Assembly: GCF_027111315.2 (NCBI RefSeq)
Contig: NZ_CP114289.2
Coordinates: 2,542,001-2,606,000, forward strand
Source: Flavobacterium limnophilum
Lineage (GTDB): Bacteria; Bacteroidota; Bacteroidia; Flavobacteriales; Flavobacteriaceae
DNA: 64,000 nucleotides
Direction: 5' to 3'
Shown piece by piece: positions 52,985-60,434 of this stretch (position 1 is its first letter; every line of letters begins with the position of its first letter). The notes below the pieces were generated by a model. It had not been told where the DNA came from and did no database searches. It saw only the letters and a list, made by a program, of their open reading frames with translations. Position numbers and translations under genes: made by a program.

Positions 52985-53869
52985 TTATTCTTTATCCGTA
53001 AAGTAATGTTTTACAATACCGTTGAGGATAACCGTAAGGACAATTAACAAGGCTCCAATATAAAACTCGAAGCTCATTTTTTCTTTTCCGCCAAGGATAA
53101 AATAGGCCAAAACAATCCCATAAACCGGTTCTAAACTTGTGGTAAGCATAATGGTATAAGGCGATAATTTCCGCATCACTTTTACCGAAGCCGTAAAAGC
53201 ATAAGCAGTACAAATTGATGACAGGATTAACAGCAAAATCCAGTCATTGGCAGTCAAGATGAAGAAATCGGCAGTAAATTTATTTTCGAACAAAAAGTAG
53301 ATGGAAATAAAAACAACTCCCGCCATAAATTCATAAAACGTGATGACCGAAGATTCGTGCCTATCCGTCAATTTTCCGTTGATTAGGGTAAACAAAACGC
53401 CCACAATCACGGAAGCCAAAGCATATATCATTCCTTCGAAATAATTCATTTCGACCTGCAAAATGATGCCAAGTCCCGCAATAATGACCAATCCGAAAAA
53501 CACTTCGTACCAAAGTACTTTTCTGCCGTAAAACAAGGGTTCGAGCAACGATGCGAAGAAAGCTCCCAAGGAAAAAACGGCCAATGTGATGGATACATTG
53601 GAAACATGAATGGCCTTGAAAAAAAATATCCAATGAATGGCTATCAAAAAACCCACAAAAATTAGTTTGAACAACTCCTTTGGCGGAACTGAAAATGATT
53701 TCTTTTTAAAGACAATAAACAGCACCAAAAAAACAGCTGCCAAAAGCATGCGATACCATACCAAGGCATCTGCATTTATGGATATTAAAGCTCCCAATAC
53801 CGCCGTGAATCCCCAAATAAAGACAATCAGATGGAGACTTAAATAGCTTCCTAATTTACCGTTTTGCAT
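52985..53869 (-). CDS. EamA/DMT-family transporter
   Basis: 294 residues from MQNGKLGSYLSLHLIVFIWGFTAVLGAL, with ten membrane helices in two EamA repeats (first through about 140, second about 150-285). Drug/metabolite transporter fold; substrate unknown. The start overlaps the preceding permease gene by 14 bases. The longer reading from 54004 (TTG start) lies wholly inside the permease gene and is rejected. Confidence 0.85.
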   Translation of the reverse strand: MQNGKLGSYLSLHLIVFIWGFTAVLGALISINADALVWYRMLLAAVFLVLFIVFKKKSFSVPPKELFKLIFVGFLIAIHWIFFFKAIHVSNVSITLAVFSLGAFFASLLEPLFYGRKVLWYEVFFGLVIIAGLGIILQVEMNYFEGMIYALASVIVGVLFTLINGKLTDRHESSVITFYEFMAGVVFISIYFLFENKFTADFFILTANDWILLLILSSICTAYAFTASVKVMRKLSPYTIMLTTSLEPVYGIVLAYFILGGKEKMSFEFYIGALLIVLTVILNGIVKHYFTDKE

Positions 53870-54944
53870 TTCGTAATAAAAAAATTGCCAAAATTCCGAA
53901 TACGATATTAGGAAACCAAACTGCCAACAAAGGAGGGAAACTGGACTTTTCGGCCAAGGTGCCAAATATCTTGTCGAAAAACACGAAAGCAAAAGCAATA
54001 CCAATTCCTATGGCTAAACTCAATCCCATTCCGCCCCTACGTTTCATTGCCGAAACGGCAACGGCAATAATGGTCAAAATAAATGCCGAAACTGGAATGC
54101 TGTATTTTTTGTACAAAACCACCTTATAAACGTTGATATTGGAGGAACCTCGATTTTTTTCTTTCTCGATAAATCGGTTCAATTCGCCTAAAGTCAATGT
54201 TTCGGCAATATAGACCACGGGGGCTAAATCCTCTAAATCAAAACTAAATTTGGCGTCTTTTTTATCGGCTTTCTCGATTTTGTCCCCTAATTCCCCAACG
54301 GTTCTTTTGACGTAATCATACATGGTATAATTTTTTGTCTTTGGATTCCATTGTATCCTGCTGGCCGAAATTTTATACTCCAATTTATCTTTTATAAACC
54401 TTTCGTAACTAAAACTGTAAGCCGTTTTTGTATCGGTATTGAAGCTATTGACATAGATAAATTCGTTATCGCTAATTTGACGGTACACATCGGTGTTGTC
54501 GCCCCGCATGGCTTGTTTTCCGTCACCTCTAAGATAAGTGTACCTAAAATTATTGAATCCTTCACTCGCTTTTGGAACGATAAAAAATCCCATCAACAAC
54601 ACGATTACCGAAATGATGCAGGCTCCAATTATAAAAGGCCGCAAAAATCTCGTAAAAGAAATTCCGGAGCTTAAGATGGCAATGATTTCGGTATTGTTGG
54701 CCAATTTAGATGTAAACCAAATCACCGACAAGAACAAAAATATGGGAAATAACAGATTCATGAAATAGATGGTAAAATGATAATAGTAAATCAAAATCTC
54801 CGTAAGCGGGATTTTGTTTTCTATCATTTTATTTACCTTCTCCGAAACATCAATGATAATCCCAATAGGTGCAAACAACGCCAACATCACACCGAAAGTG
54901 GCCAGGTATTTTTTTAGGATGTATTTGTCTATTATTGTTAACAT
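53856..54944 (-). CDS. LptF/LptG-type permease (YjgP/YjgQ family)
   Basis: 362 residues: MLTIIDKYILKKYLATFGVMLALFAPIGIIIDVSEKVNKM at the start, six membrane helices (three N-terminal, three C-terminal) and a periplasmic jellyroll (about 130-260) with AMRGDNTDVYRQISDNEFIYVNSFN. The family transports lipopolysaccharide to the outer membrane with LptB. In Bacteroidota such proteins occur singly or in pairs; which of LptF or LptG it is cannot be told. It is in an operon with tgt upstream and the EamA gene downstream. Confidence 0.88.
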   Translation of the reverse strand: MLTIIDKYILKKYLATFGVMLALFAPIGIIIDVSEKVNKMIENKIPLTEILIYYYHFTIYFMNLLFPIFLFLSVIWFTSKLANNTEIIAILSSGISFTRFLRPFIIGACIISVIVLLMGFFIVPKASEGFNNFRYTYLRGDGKQAMRGDNTDVYRQISDNEFIYVNSFNTDTKTAYSFSYERFIKDKLEYKISASRIQWNPKTKNYTMYDYVKRTVGELGDKIEKADKKDAKFSFDLEDLAPVVYIAETLTLGELNRFIEKEKNRGSSNINVYKVVLYKKYSIPVSAFILTIIAVAVSAMKRRGGMGLSLAIGIGIAFAFVFFDKIFGTLAEKSSFPPLLAVWFPNIVFGILAIFLLRNAKR

Positions 54945-54950
54945 AGTAAA

Positions 54951-54998
54951 GTTTAATCGGTTAAACGATTAATCGGTTAAACGAATAACCGATTAAAC
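54951..54998. repeat. Nested repeat between lptG-like gene and tgt
   Basis: GTTTAATCGGTTA (54951-54963) is the inverse of TAACCGATTAAAC (54986-54998). A direct copy TTAATCGGTTAAACGA lies between (54969-54984), so three copies of one motif sit in 48 bp. Confidence 0.7.
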
Positions 54999-55002
54999 AA
55001 CT

Positions 55003-56133
55003 TTATAATCTCTGGCTCATGTTTCGAACCATCATTTCTTTCCAAGTCCTGAAATCTCCTGCCAAGATATGTTTTCTGGCTTCACGAACCAACCACATAT
55101 AGAATCCAAGATTGTGTATCGTGGCAATTTGTTTTCCAAGGTATTCATTGGCGGCAAACAAGTGACGCAAATAGGCTTTGGTATATTCCGTATCCACAAA
55201 TGTGTGACCCATTTCATCCACAGGCGAAAAATCGTCTTCCCATTTTTTGTTTTTGATGTTGATGGTTCCATTGGCGGTAAACAACATTCCGTTTCTGGCG
55301 TTTCTTGTGGGCATAACGCAGTCGAACATGTCAATTCCCAAGGCTATATTTTCCAAAATATTAATCGGAGTTCCCACGCCCATCAAATAACGAGGCTTGT
55401 CTTCTGGCAGGATTTCGCAAACCACCTCGGTCATCGCATACATTTCTTCGGCTGGTTCTCCTACCGAAAGTCCTCCGATGGCGTTTCCTTGTTGGCCGGA
55501 ATTCGCAATATATTCTGCTGATTGTTGACGCAAATCCTTGTATGTACTTCCTTGAACAATTGGGAAGAAAGTTTGGTCATAACCATATTTTGTAGGCACT
55601 TTATCCAAATGATTGATGCATCTGTCCAACCAACGGTGCGTCATTTTCATCGATTTTTGTGCATAACGATAATCGCAAGGATAGGGTGTACATTCGTCGA
55701 AAGCCATAATGATGTCGGCGCCAATGGTGCGTTGAATTTCCATCACGTTTTCGGGAGTGAAAAAATGATAAGAACCGTCAATATGCGATTTGAATTTTAC
55801 GCCTTCTTCCTTGATTTTTCTATTGGCCGAAAGCGAATATACTTGGTAGCCACCTGAATCGGTCAAAATATTCCTGTCCCAATTCATAAATTTGTGCAAA
55901 CCACCCGCTTTTTCCAGGATTTGAGTTTGCGGACGCAAGTATAAATGGTAGGTATTCCCAAGGATAATATCGGGGTTTATTTCTTCTTTCAATTCGCGTT
56001 GGTGCACTCCTTTTACAGAGGCAACGGTACCAACAGGCATAAAAATTGGGGTTTCAATCAGGCCGTGATCAGTAGTTATACTTCCTGCTCTGGCTTTGGT
56101 ATGTGGATCTTTTTGTAATAAATCAAACTTCAT
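55003..56133 (-). CDS. tgt: tRNA-guanine transglycosylase
   Basis: 376 residues. Exchanges G34 for preQ1 in tRNAs with GUN anticodons. Active-site aspartates in GGYQVYSLSANRKI-containing ILTDSGG and in MFDCVMPTRNARNG; zinc ligands near the C-terminus are less clear, with the family's LRHLFAANEYLGKQIATIHNLGFYMWL segment preserved. Its promoter lies at 56153-56160. Confidence 0.95.
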   Translation of the reverse strand: MKFDLLQKDPHTKARAGSITTDHGLIETPIFMPVGTVASVKGVHQRELKEEINPDIILGNTYHLYLRPQTQILEKAGGLHKFMNWDRNILTDSGGYQVYSLSANRKIKEEGVKFKSHIDGSYHFFTPENVMEIQRTIGADIIMAFDECTPYPCDYRYAQKSMKMTHRWLDRCINHLDKVPTKYGYDQTFFPIVQGSTYKDLRQQSAEYIANSGQQGNAIGGLSVGEPAEEMYAMTEVVCEILPEDKPRYLMGVGTPINILENIALGIDMFDCVMPTRNARNGMLFTANGTINIKNKKWEDDFSPVDEMGHTFVDTEYTKAYLRHLFAANEYLGKQIATIHNLGFYMWLVREARKHILAGDFRTWKEMMVRNMSQRL

Positions 56134-56152
56134 AAGGACATTTTTCAGTGCG

Positions 56153-56160
56153 CAAAGATA
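56153..56160 (-). promoter_or_regulatory. -7 element for tgt
   Basis: The minus strand reads TATCTTTG (TAnnTTTG), 19 bases upstream of the ATG at 56133. Confidence 0.6.
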
Positions 56161-56214
56161 ATTGATTTAAGATTTAACAATTAGGAATTACGATTTTATT
56201 TAACATTGTATTTC

Positions 56215-56260
56215 CATGAAGCCCTGTCAGGGTTCAAAACCCCGACAGGGCTGGGTTCAA
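56215..56260. repeat. GC-rich hairpin (REP-like)
   Basis: AGCCCTGTCAGGGTT and ACCCCGACAGGGCT pair around CAAA, followed by another GGGTTCAAAACCC. The base composition is unlike the surrounding DNA. It lies between the stops and starts of tgt and the gene at 56288-56980. Confidence 0.6.
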
Positions 56261-56287
56261 AACCCGGGCTATCTCGCTCTTACGGAA

Positions 56288-56980
56288 CTAAACCGGATTT
56301 TCGGCCGTTACAGCTGCTTCGCCCGAGACGGTATTGTAAATCACATAATCATTGTACTTCGCCACATCCTTGCTGGCCCAAATATCTTGCCCCGTTTGGG
56401 TATAAATCACCAGTAGCGAATAAATAGCATTGCCATCCTCTACACGGTCTTCTTGCTGAATATCTCTTTCGCCTATTTTCAGTTTTTGCTCAATAAGCAA
56501 AGCCTCAAATTGTTCGTTGAGTAAGCTAATATTATCTAAAAAAGCAGCGGTTAAACCTGTCGAAGCTAAATCGCCCAAACCATCAGTGCCCACTCTCACC
56601 ACCCTTTTGGCCGTTATGATCAAATCGGCATCGCTTTGTTTGCTCAAGACACCTACACCATAATTTTTGTAACGAGCCGAATCGGCACCATATTTCTGAG
56701 CCACCCTGGTCATTACGGCTCTAATGGCGGTGCGCAGTTCTTCGGCTTTGGCTTCTTTTTTCTCGCTGATTTGCGCCTGGTTGCTCGACGATTCAATATC
56801 GGTAACCAAATTAGAAAAGGCCGCAATCTGGGTTTCTAAAGCCGCAAATTGAGTTTCGTTCAATCCAAAAAGAGCAAAGGCCTCTAGGTCTCTGCGCATA
56901 AAGGCAATTTTTTCATTTCCGACGGCTATCAGTTGCGCATCCGAAAATTTATACAATCTCGTAACTTCTGCTTTTTTCAT
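56288..56980 (-). CDS. Helical protein, unrecognised
   Basis: 230 residues from MKKAEVTRLYKFSDAQLIAVGNEKIAFMRRD, the start placed by the -7 element at 57010-57017. All-alpha, no signal peptide or membrane helix. Segments such as AFALFGLNETQFAALETQIAAFS, ADSARYKNYGVGVLSKQSDADLIITAKRVVRVG and IGERDIQQEDRVEDGNAIYSLLVIYTQTGQDIWA look like a repeated-helix protein. I do not recognise a family. Its 5' region contains a 21-bp-period array. Confidence 0.6.
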   Translation of the reverse strand: MKKAEVTRLYKFSDAQLIAVGNEKIAFMRRDLEAFALFGLNETQFAALETQIAAFSNLVTDIESSSNQAQISEKKEAKAEELRTAIRAVMTRVAQKYGADSARYKNYGVGVLSKQSDADLIITAKRVVRVGTDGLGDLASTGLTAAFLDNISLLNEQFEALLIEQKLKIGERDIQQEDRVEDGNAIYSLLVIYTQTGQDIWASKDVAKYNDYVIYNTVSGEAAVTAENPV

Positions 56981-57009
56981 ACTAAAAAAGTTTTTAAGGT
57001 TTATCCTAA

Positions 57010-57017
57010 CAAAATTA
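57010..57017 (-). promoter_or_regulatory. -7 element for the gene at 56288-56980
   Basis: The minus strand reads TAATTTTG (TAnnTTTG), about 30 bases before the ATG at 56980. It rules out the longer reading from 57151. Confidence 0.6.
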
Positions 57018-57180
57018 GTAAAATATTGAATTCTAAACGAATAGGATTTGTTTTTTTTACTTTCTTTTTCGAAAAAATTTAGCTTTTCTTTTAATAACAA
57101 TAATCGATACCCCTTTTTTAGGTTTATTCCTTTCCGATTTCGTTTTGGCATTCCCTGAAATTGTCGTCAAAAAATATAAA

Positions 57181-57355
57181 ATAGCCTGCGGAAGCCTAAA
57201 ATCAACTGACGGAAGCTCTAAATTTTGATACGGAAGATTAAAATTAGCTGACGGAAGACCAAAATCTTGATACGGAAGATTAAAAGCAGCTGACGGAAGC
57301 TCTAAATCTTGACACGGAAGCCTTAAAGTAGCAGACGGAAGCTCTCGGGAAGTCA
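57181..57355. repeat. Tandem array with exact 21-bp period
   Basis: The core CGGAAG recurs at 57189, 57210, 57231, 57252, 57273, 57294, 57315 and 57336, exactly 21 bp apart. Alternate units are more alike (42-bp higher order; TGAC- and ATAC-type flanks alternate). On the minus strand this reads as heptads such as LPSANFN and LPYQNLE, without protein-like ends. No sequence kinship with the array at 10762-11376. Confidence 0.9.
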
Positions 57356-57681
57356 TTATTTGAGCTTCTGAGCACCTCTAGCGTTCTTTTTTGACCATTT
57401 TGCCTCTTTCGGACAGCAAATGATTCTTTTATAAAAACCAGTATTCTTTTTTTAATACCGATTTGAAAATGAATTTTACCAAAGCAGTTGTTTCTTATCA
57501 TGGAATGCACCACGCGCAAGGACTATTTTGCATATCTAGGCGGGATGAAACTAATGTAAGAAAGTTTACCTGTTACTTGAGATTATTTTATATATTTGAA
57601 ATTAAATAAAGTATGACGTTTGTCATACATATCAACCCAAAAATGGGTGGCTTTGTATGATTTTGTCACACATATAAACGA
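57356..57681. other. Gene-free stretch before the cassette-like region
   Basis: About 325 bp without a gene. There is a direct repeat around 57630-57675 (GTTTGTCATACATAT and TTTTGTCACACATAT) with the hairpin ACCCAAAAATGGGT between. It borders the first cassette-like unit at 57682. Confidence 0.5.
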
Positions 57682-57722
57682 GTTAGCTGTAACCATAAAA
57701 AAAACGTACTAAAAAAAACATT

Positions 57723-58196
57723 ATGAAAAAAATCACAATTTTATTTTTATTTATTTTAAACTTTAGTTATTCACAAACTAAAGAAGAAACAATTAATTGG
57801 CTGAATCTTAAATTAAAAGAAAATTCAGATTCTTATATGGGTGAATATAGTATCAAAATTCAAAAAGATAAAGATTGGGGAGAAACATTAGTTATATCTG
57901 TACGCATAAAAAACGATTATATGAGTGAGCATTATGAACAGTACTCATTTTTACCAAAAAATATAGCATCAGTTATAACAACAAAAAAGTTTAGAAATGA
58001 TGGTAAACTTGGATTAATAATTTCTGCTAAAGGAGAAAATATTTACCTCAATAGCAAAAAATTTGTGAGCGAAATTGAGATTTTATGTACACCTGCACCT
58101 GATGAAACAATAATACGAATTCAAAAAGGTTTTATTCATTTACTAAACTTAATGGGAAACCCAATAAAAATAACCAAAGAATTATTTAATGATTAA
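57723..58196 (+). CDS. Exported protein, unrecognised (cassette cargo)
   Basis: 157 residues with signal peptide (MKKITILFLFILNFSYSQTK, about 19). The mature part is alpha/beta: KEETINWLNLKLKENSDSYMGEYSIKIQ, a central ISVRIKNDYMSEHYEQYSFLPKNIASVI, and a C-terminal helix with GFIHLLNLMG. I do not recognise it. It sits 26 bp inside the left end of cassette-like unit 1 and 3 bp before the acetyltransferase gene. Confidence 0.6.
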   Translation: MKKITILFLFILNFSYSQTKEETINWLNLKLKENSDSYMGEYSIKIQKDKDWGETLVISVRIKNDYMSEHYEQYSFLPKNIASVITTKKFRNDGKLGLIISAKGENIYLNSKKFVSEIEILCTPAPDETIIRIQKGFIHLLNLMGNPIKITKELFND

Positions 58197-58199
58197 TTT

Positions 58200-58619
58200 A
58201 TGACAAAATTTGAAGCTGAAGAGATAGCCGATTTAATAAATAACCGAAATCAATTAACAAAAAAATATTCTTACGAAGAGATTTTATCTAATTCTGAAAA
58301 TTTTGTCTACTTAAAAGAAGAAAATAAAATTGTAGCCTGTGCTGAAAGTAAAAAAGTTCAATGGTATCAATTTGAAATCTTACACGTTTCAATCGCACAA
58401 GACTTTGAAGGAAAGGGTTTTGGAAATTTAATATTAAATCTTGCTGAAAAAAATGCGATAGAAAAAAATGCAAAAATTTTACAATGTACGATAAGGACAA
58501 ATAATGATAATAGTATTAGACTTTTTACAAGAAAAGGATATAAACAAGTGAATTCATTTTTCAATAATAAAAGTGGAAATTGGATTTTTATCTATCAAAA
58601 AACTATTGCAAATAAATAA
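58200..58619 (+). CDS. GNAT-family N-acetyltransferase (cassette cargo)
   Basis: 139 residues with the GNAT pattern: ENKIVACAESKKVQWYQFEILHVSIAQDFEGKGFGNLILNLAEKNAIEKNAKILQCTIRTNNDNSIRLFTRKGYKQVNSF. The acetyl-CoA loop is QDFEGKGFGN (normally Q/RxxGxG/A). Substrate unknown. It follows the secreted-protein gene by 3 bp and ends 2 bp before the right end of the cassette-like unit. Confidence 0.85.
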   Translation: MTKFEAEEIADLINNRNQLTKKYSYEEILSNSENFVYLKEENKIVACAESKKVQWYQFEILHVSIAQDFEGKGFGNLILNLAEKNAIEKNAKILQCTIRTNNDNSIRLFTRKGYKQVNSFFNNKSGNWIFIYQKTIANK

Positions 58620-58633
58620 AAATGGCTACAGCT

Positions 58634-58741
58634 AACAGCTAGAGTTCGTTGCGTGCGCAGCACGAACAATGAAACTTCTGTTGAACGGAACCGGCAATTA
58701 TCTTATACTATGGAGTTATCGAAAATTTGGAAAAGGAATAT
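58634..58741 (+). repeat. Shared repeat, copy 1
   Basis: TAACAGCTAGAGTTCGTTGC onwards, containing the hairpin GTTCGT...ACGAAC, then GGCAATTATCTTATACTATG, GAGTTATCGAAAATTTGGAA and AAGGAATAT. A second copy occupies 59873-60003. Each copy starts at the right end of a cassette-like unit. Confidence 0.8.
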
Positions 58742-59055
58742 GTAAGAAGTGTTTTTTATTCCTAATATGGAGTTATCGACAATCTATTGATTTTTAATAT
58801 AATAAATCAAATTCAAATGCCGTAACTACAATGCAAAAGTACAAACTAAATTGGGTTATGGCAATTATTTAAATTTGTTTTCAAAGGCTTCTTAGATAAT
58901 TATATTTTAACACAGCTACCGTAGGTTTAGTTCAACACACGCTACAAGCAATTTGGGGATTAGGCTTAATGGAAAAATGGTTTTGTATTTGATGTATTTG
59001 TTTTTAACCGAAAGATTACGCATCTTTAATCCCAGCCTGCTTGTAGCGCGGGAAC
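58742..59055. other. Non-coding stretch with long hairpin before unit 2
   Basis: No gene. CGCTACAAGCA (58940-58950) and GGGATTA (around 58956) pair with TAATCCC and TGCTTGTAGCG (59026-59048), forming an interrupted stem directly before the left end of unit 2 at 59056. A partial copy of the shared repeat (TATGGAGTTATCGACAATC) lies near 58770. Confidence 0.55.
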
Positions 59056-59876
59056 GTTACCTGCAAGTTTAAAAGACCGAAAATGAAAATTAACACAAAT
59101 ATTACTAGCCTTTCAGAATTTATAAGTTTTATAAATAATACCGAACACCGACATATCTCGCAATGGTTATATCGTGGTCATTCTAATTCTAATTATGAAT
59201 TAATTCCTAGTTTATTCAGAATTGACACAAAAGAATCTTGGGCTCATTGGGATAGTATAGAAGAATATATAATGACGCAATTTAAAAGAGAATCCATACC
59301 TTTTTTAAAAACAATTCCGAATAGTGAAATTGAATGGTTAACTATTGCACAACATTATGGACTACCCACAAGATTATTAGATTGGTCGACAAATCCTCTT
59401 ATAGCTTTGTACTTTGCTGTAGAAAACTTTGAAAATAATGAAGATGCAAATGTTTGGTTATATGGATTATCGTCTACGAATAATTGTTGGGAAGAAAGTA
59501 CGTGGCTAGCTAAAAAAATAAATCTAGGTGGAAATATTTGCGAAAATATTATTTTTCCACAACATATAGATTCTCGCATAACTAATCAGTCAGGATGTTT
59601 TACCATTCACCAAATTCCGAATAATAATGAAAAGTTTTTGCCTGCAAATGATTCTCCCAGAGTATTTGATACATTTATAAAACTTAATATCGATAGAAGT
59701 TTAAAAAAACAAATTCTTAATGAATTATATTATGTTGGAATACATAGAGGTTTCATTTATCCAGGATTAGAAGGAATTACTTCAAGAATAAAGTTTGAAA
59801 TTGGAACTACTCATAGACGAACAACATATAGAGATTTAATAAAGAATCATACAGAATAAAAAAACCTGCAGGTAAC
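59056..59876 (+). mobile_element. Cassette-like unit 2 (FRG-domain gene)
   Basis: GTTACCTGCAAGTTT (59056-59070) is the inverse of AAACCTGCAGGTAAC (59862-59876) at 14 of 15 positions, with the mismatch again at position 11. The unit is filled by one gene. It ends in the second copy of the shared repeat. The terminal sequence differs from that of unit 1 except for GTTA-CTG, so the ends pair with each other rather than matching a common sequence. Confidence 0.6.
59083..59859 (+). CDS. FRG-domain protein (cassette cargo)
   Basis: 258 residues: SEFISFINNTEHRHISQWLYRGHSNSNYELIPSLFRIDTKESW, then IEWLTIAQHYGLPTRLLDWSTNPLIALYFAVENFENNEDANVWLYG, the FRG domain signature (here YRG, QHYGLPTRLLDWS). The domain is widespread in bacterial and phage-associated genes and its activity is not settled. 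Codon usage is more AT-rich than the neighbours'. The gene fills cassette-like unit 2. Confidence 0.88.
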   Translation: MKINTNITSLSEFISFINNTEHRHISQWLYRGHSNSNYELIPSLFRIDTKESWAHWDSIEEYIMTQFKRESIPFLKTIPNSEIEWLTIAQHYGLPTRLLDWSTNPLIALYFAVENFENNEDANVWLYGLSSTNNCWEESTWLAKKINLGGNICENIIFPQHIDSRITNQSGCFTIHQIPNNNEKFLPANDSPRVFDTFIKLNIDRSLKKQILNELYYVGIHRGFIYPGLEGITSRIKFEIGTTHRRTTYRDLIKNHTE

Positions 59877-60003
59877 AGCTAGAATTTCGTTGCATGCGCA
59901 GCACCAACAATGAAACCCGTGTTGAACAGCTTGTCCCGATGCATCGGGAGAACCGGCAATTATCTTATACTATGGAGTTATCGAAAATTTTGGAAAAGGA
60001 ATA
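59873..60003 (+). repeat. Shared repeat, copy 2, with inserted palindrome
   Basis: It matches copy 1 (TAACAGCTAGAATTTCGTTG, CAGCACCAACAATGAAAC, then CCGGCAATTATCTTATACTA), except for an insertion containing the perfect 16-bp palindrome TCCCGATGCATCGGGA near 59935-59951. Confidence 0.8.
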
Positions 60004-60240
60004 TTAGATTTTGCACTAATATATTCCGCTTTGTATGGCGAATTTAAAATTATCTTGTCAAAATTAGAAACTATCTTTTTAGTTTCCATTAATTCTTTGA
60101 TCATAATATGGTATTTACATTATCACAAATATTCATTTTCATTTTCATTTTCATTTTCATTTTCATTTTAAATAAAAAGCATTTGATATTTTATCGAAAT
60201 CTTGTCGCAATAAGACTATATGCCGCAGATGAAAAACTTT
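60004..60240. other. Gene-free region with hexamer repeat
   Basis: Six copies of CATTTT run from 60134 to 60169. No gene; the next terminator-like hairpin is at 60241. Confidence 0.7.
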
Positions 60241-60267
60241 AGTCCTGCTTCGGTGGGACTTTTTTTG
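60241..60267 (+). terminator. Orphan terminator-like hairpin
   Basis: AGTCCTGC and GTGGGACT (60241-60248 and 60253-60260) pair around TTCG, followed by a T-run. It would end any transcript leaving the cassette region. Confidence 0.7.
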
Positions 60268-60385
60268 TCTTGTTCCAAAACAACGTTCCCTTTTACCAAG
60301 ACACCAAACGCCAGTAATCAACTTATTATCAATACTTTTAATAAAATAAACACTGCTTTTGATTGCGTGTTATTGCATATATAAG

Positions 60386-60393
60386 TACCTTTG
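60386..60393 (+). promoter_or_regulatory. -7 element for the LolA-like/ABC operon
   Basis: TACCTTTG matches TAnnTTTG, with TTG at 60363-60365 20 bases upstream, and the ATG at 60435. Confidence 0.6.
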
Positions 60394-60434
60394 AGAGAGT
60401 GACAATCTAGCATTTTACCCTTAAAAAGTTAGTC

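Larger units (their letters stand above)
57682..58636 (+). mobile_element. Cassette-like unit 1 (two cargo genes)
   Basis: GTTAGCTGTAACCAT (57682-57696) is the inverse of ATGGCTACAGCTAAC (58622-58636) at 14 of 15 positions; the mismatch is at position 11 from the outer end. The unit encloses two plus-strand genes with no space to spare. A shared repeat follows directly (58634-58741). The layout resembles a gene cassette with its own recombination site, but no integrase is in the window. Confidence 0.6.

Noticed and set aside
57057..57356. 99-codon minus-strand frame with LPSANFN-type heptads
   Set aside because: It reads through the 21-bp array and has no signal, domain or credible start; treated as repeat-derived.
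57682..59876. Classical attC integron array
   Set aside because: The ends do not fit GTTRRRY exactly, the inter-unit segment is far longer than usual attC sites, and no integrase gene is present; kept only as a cassette-like hypothesis.
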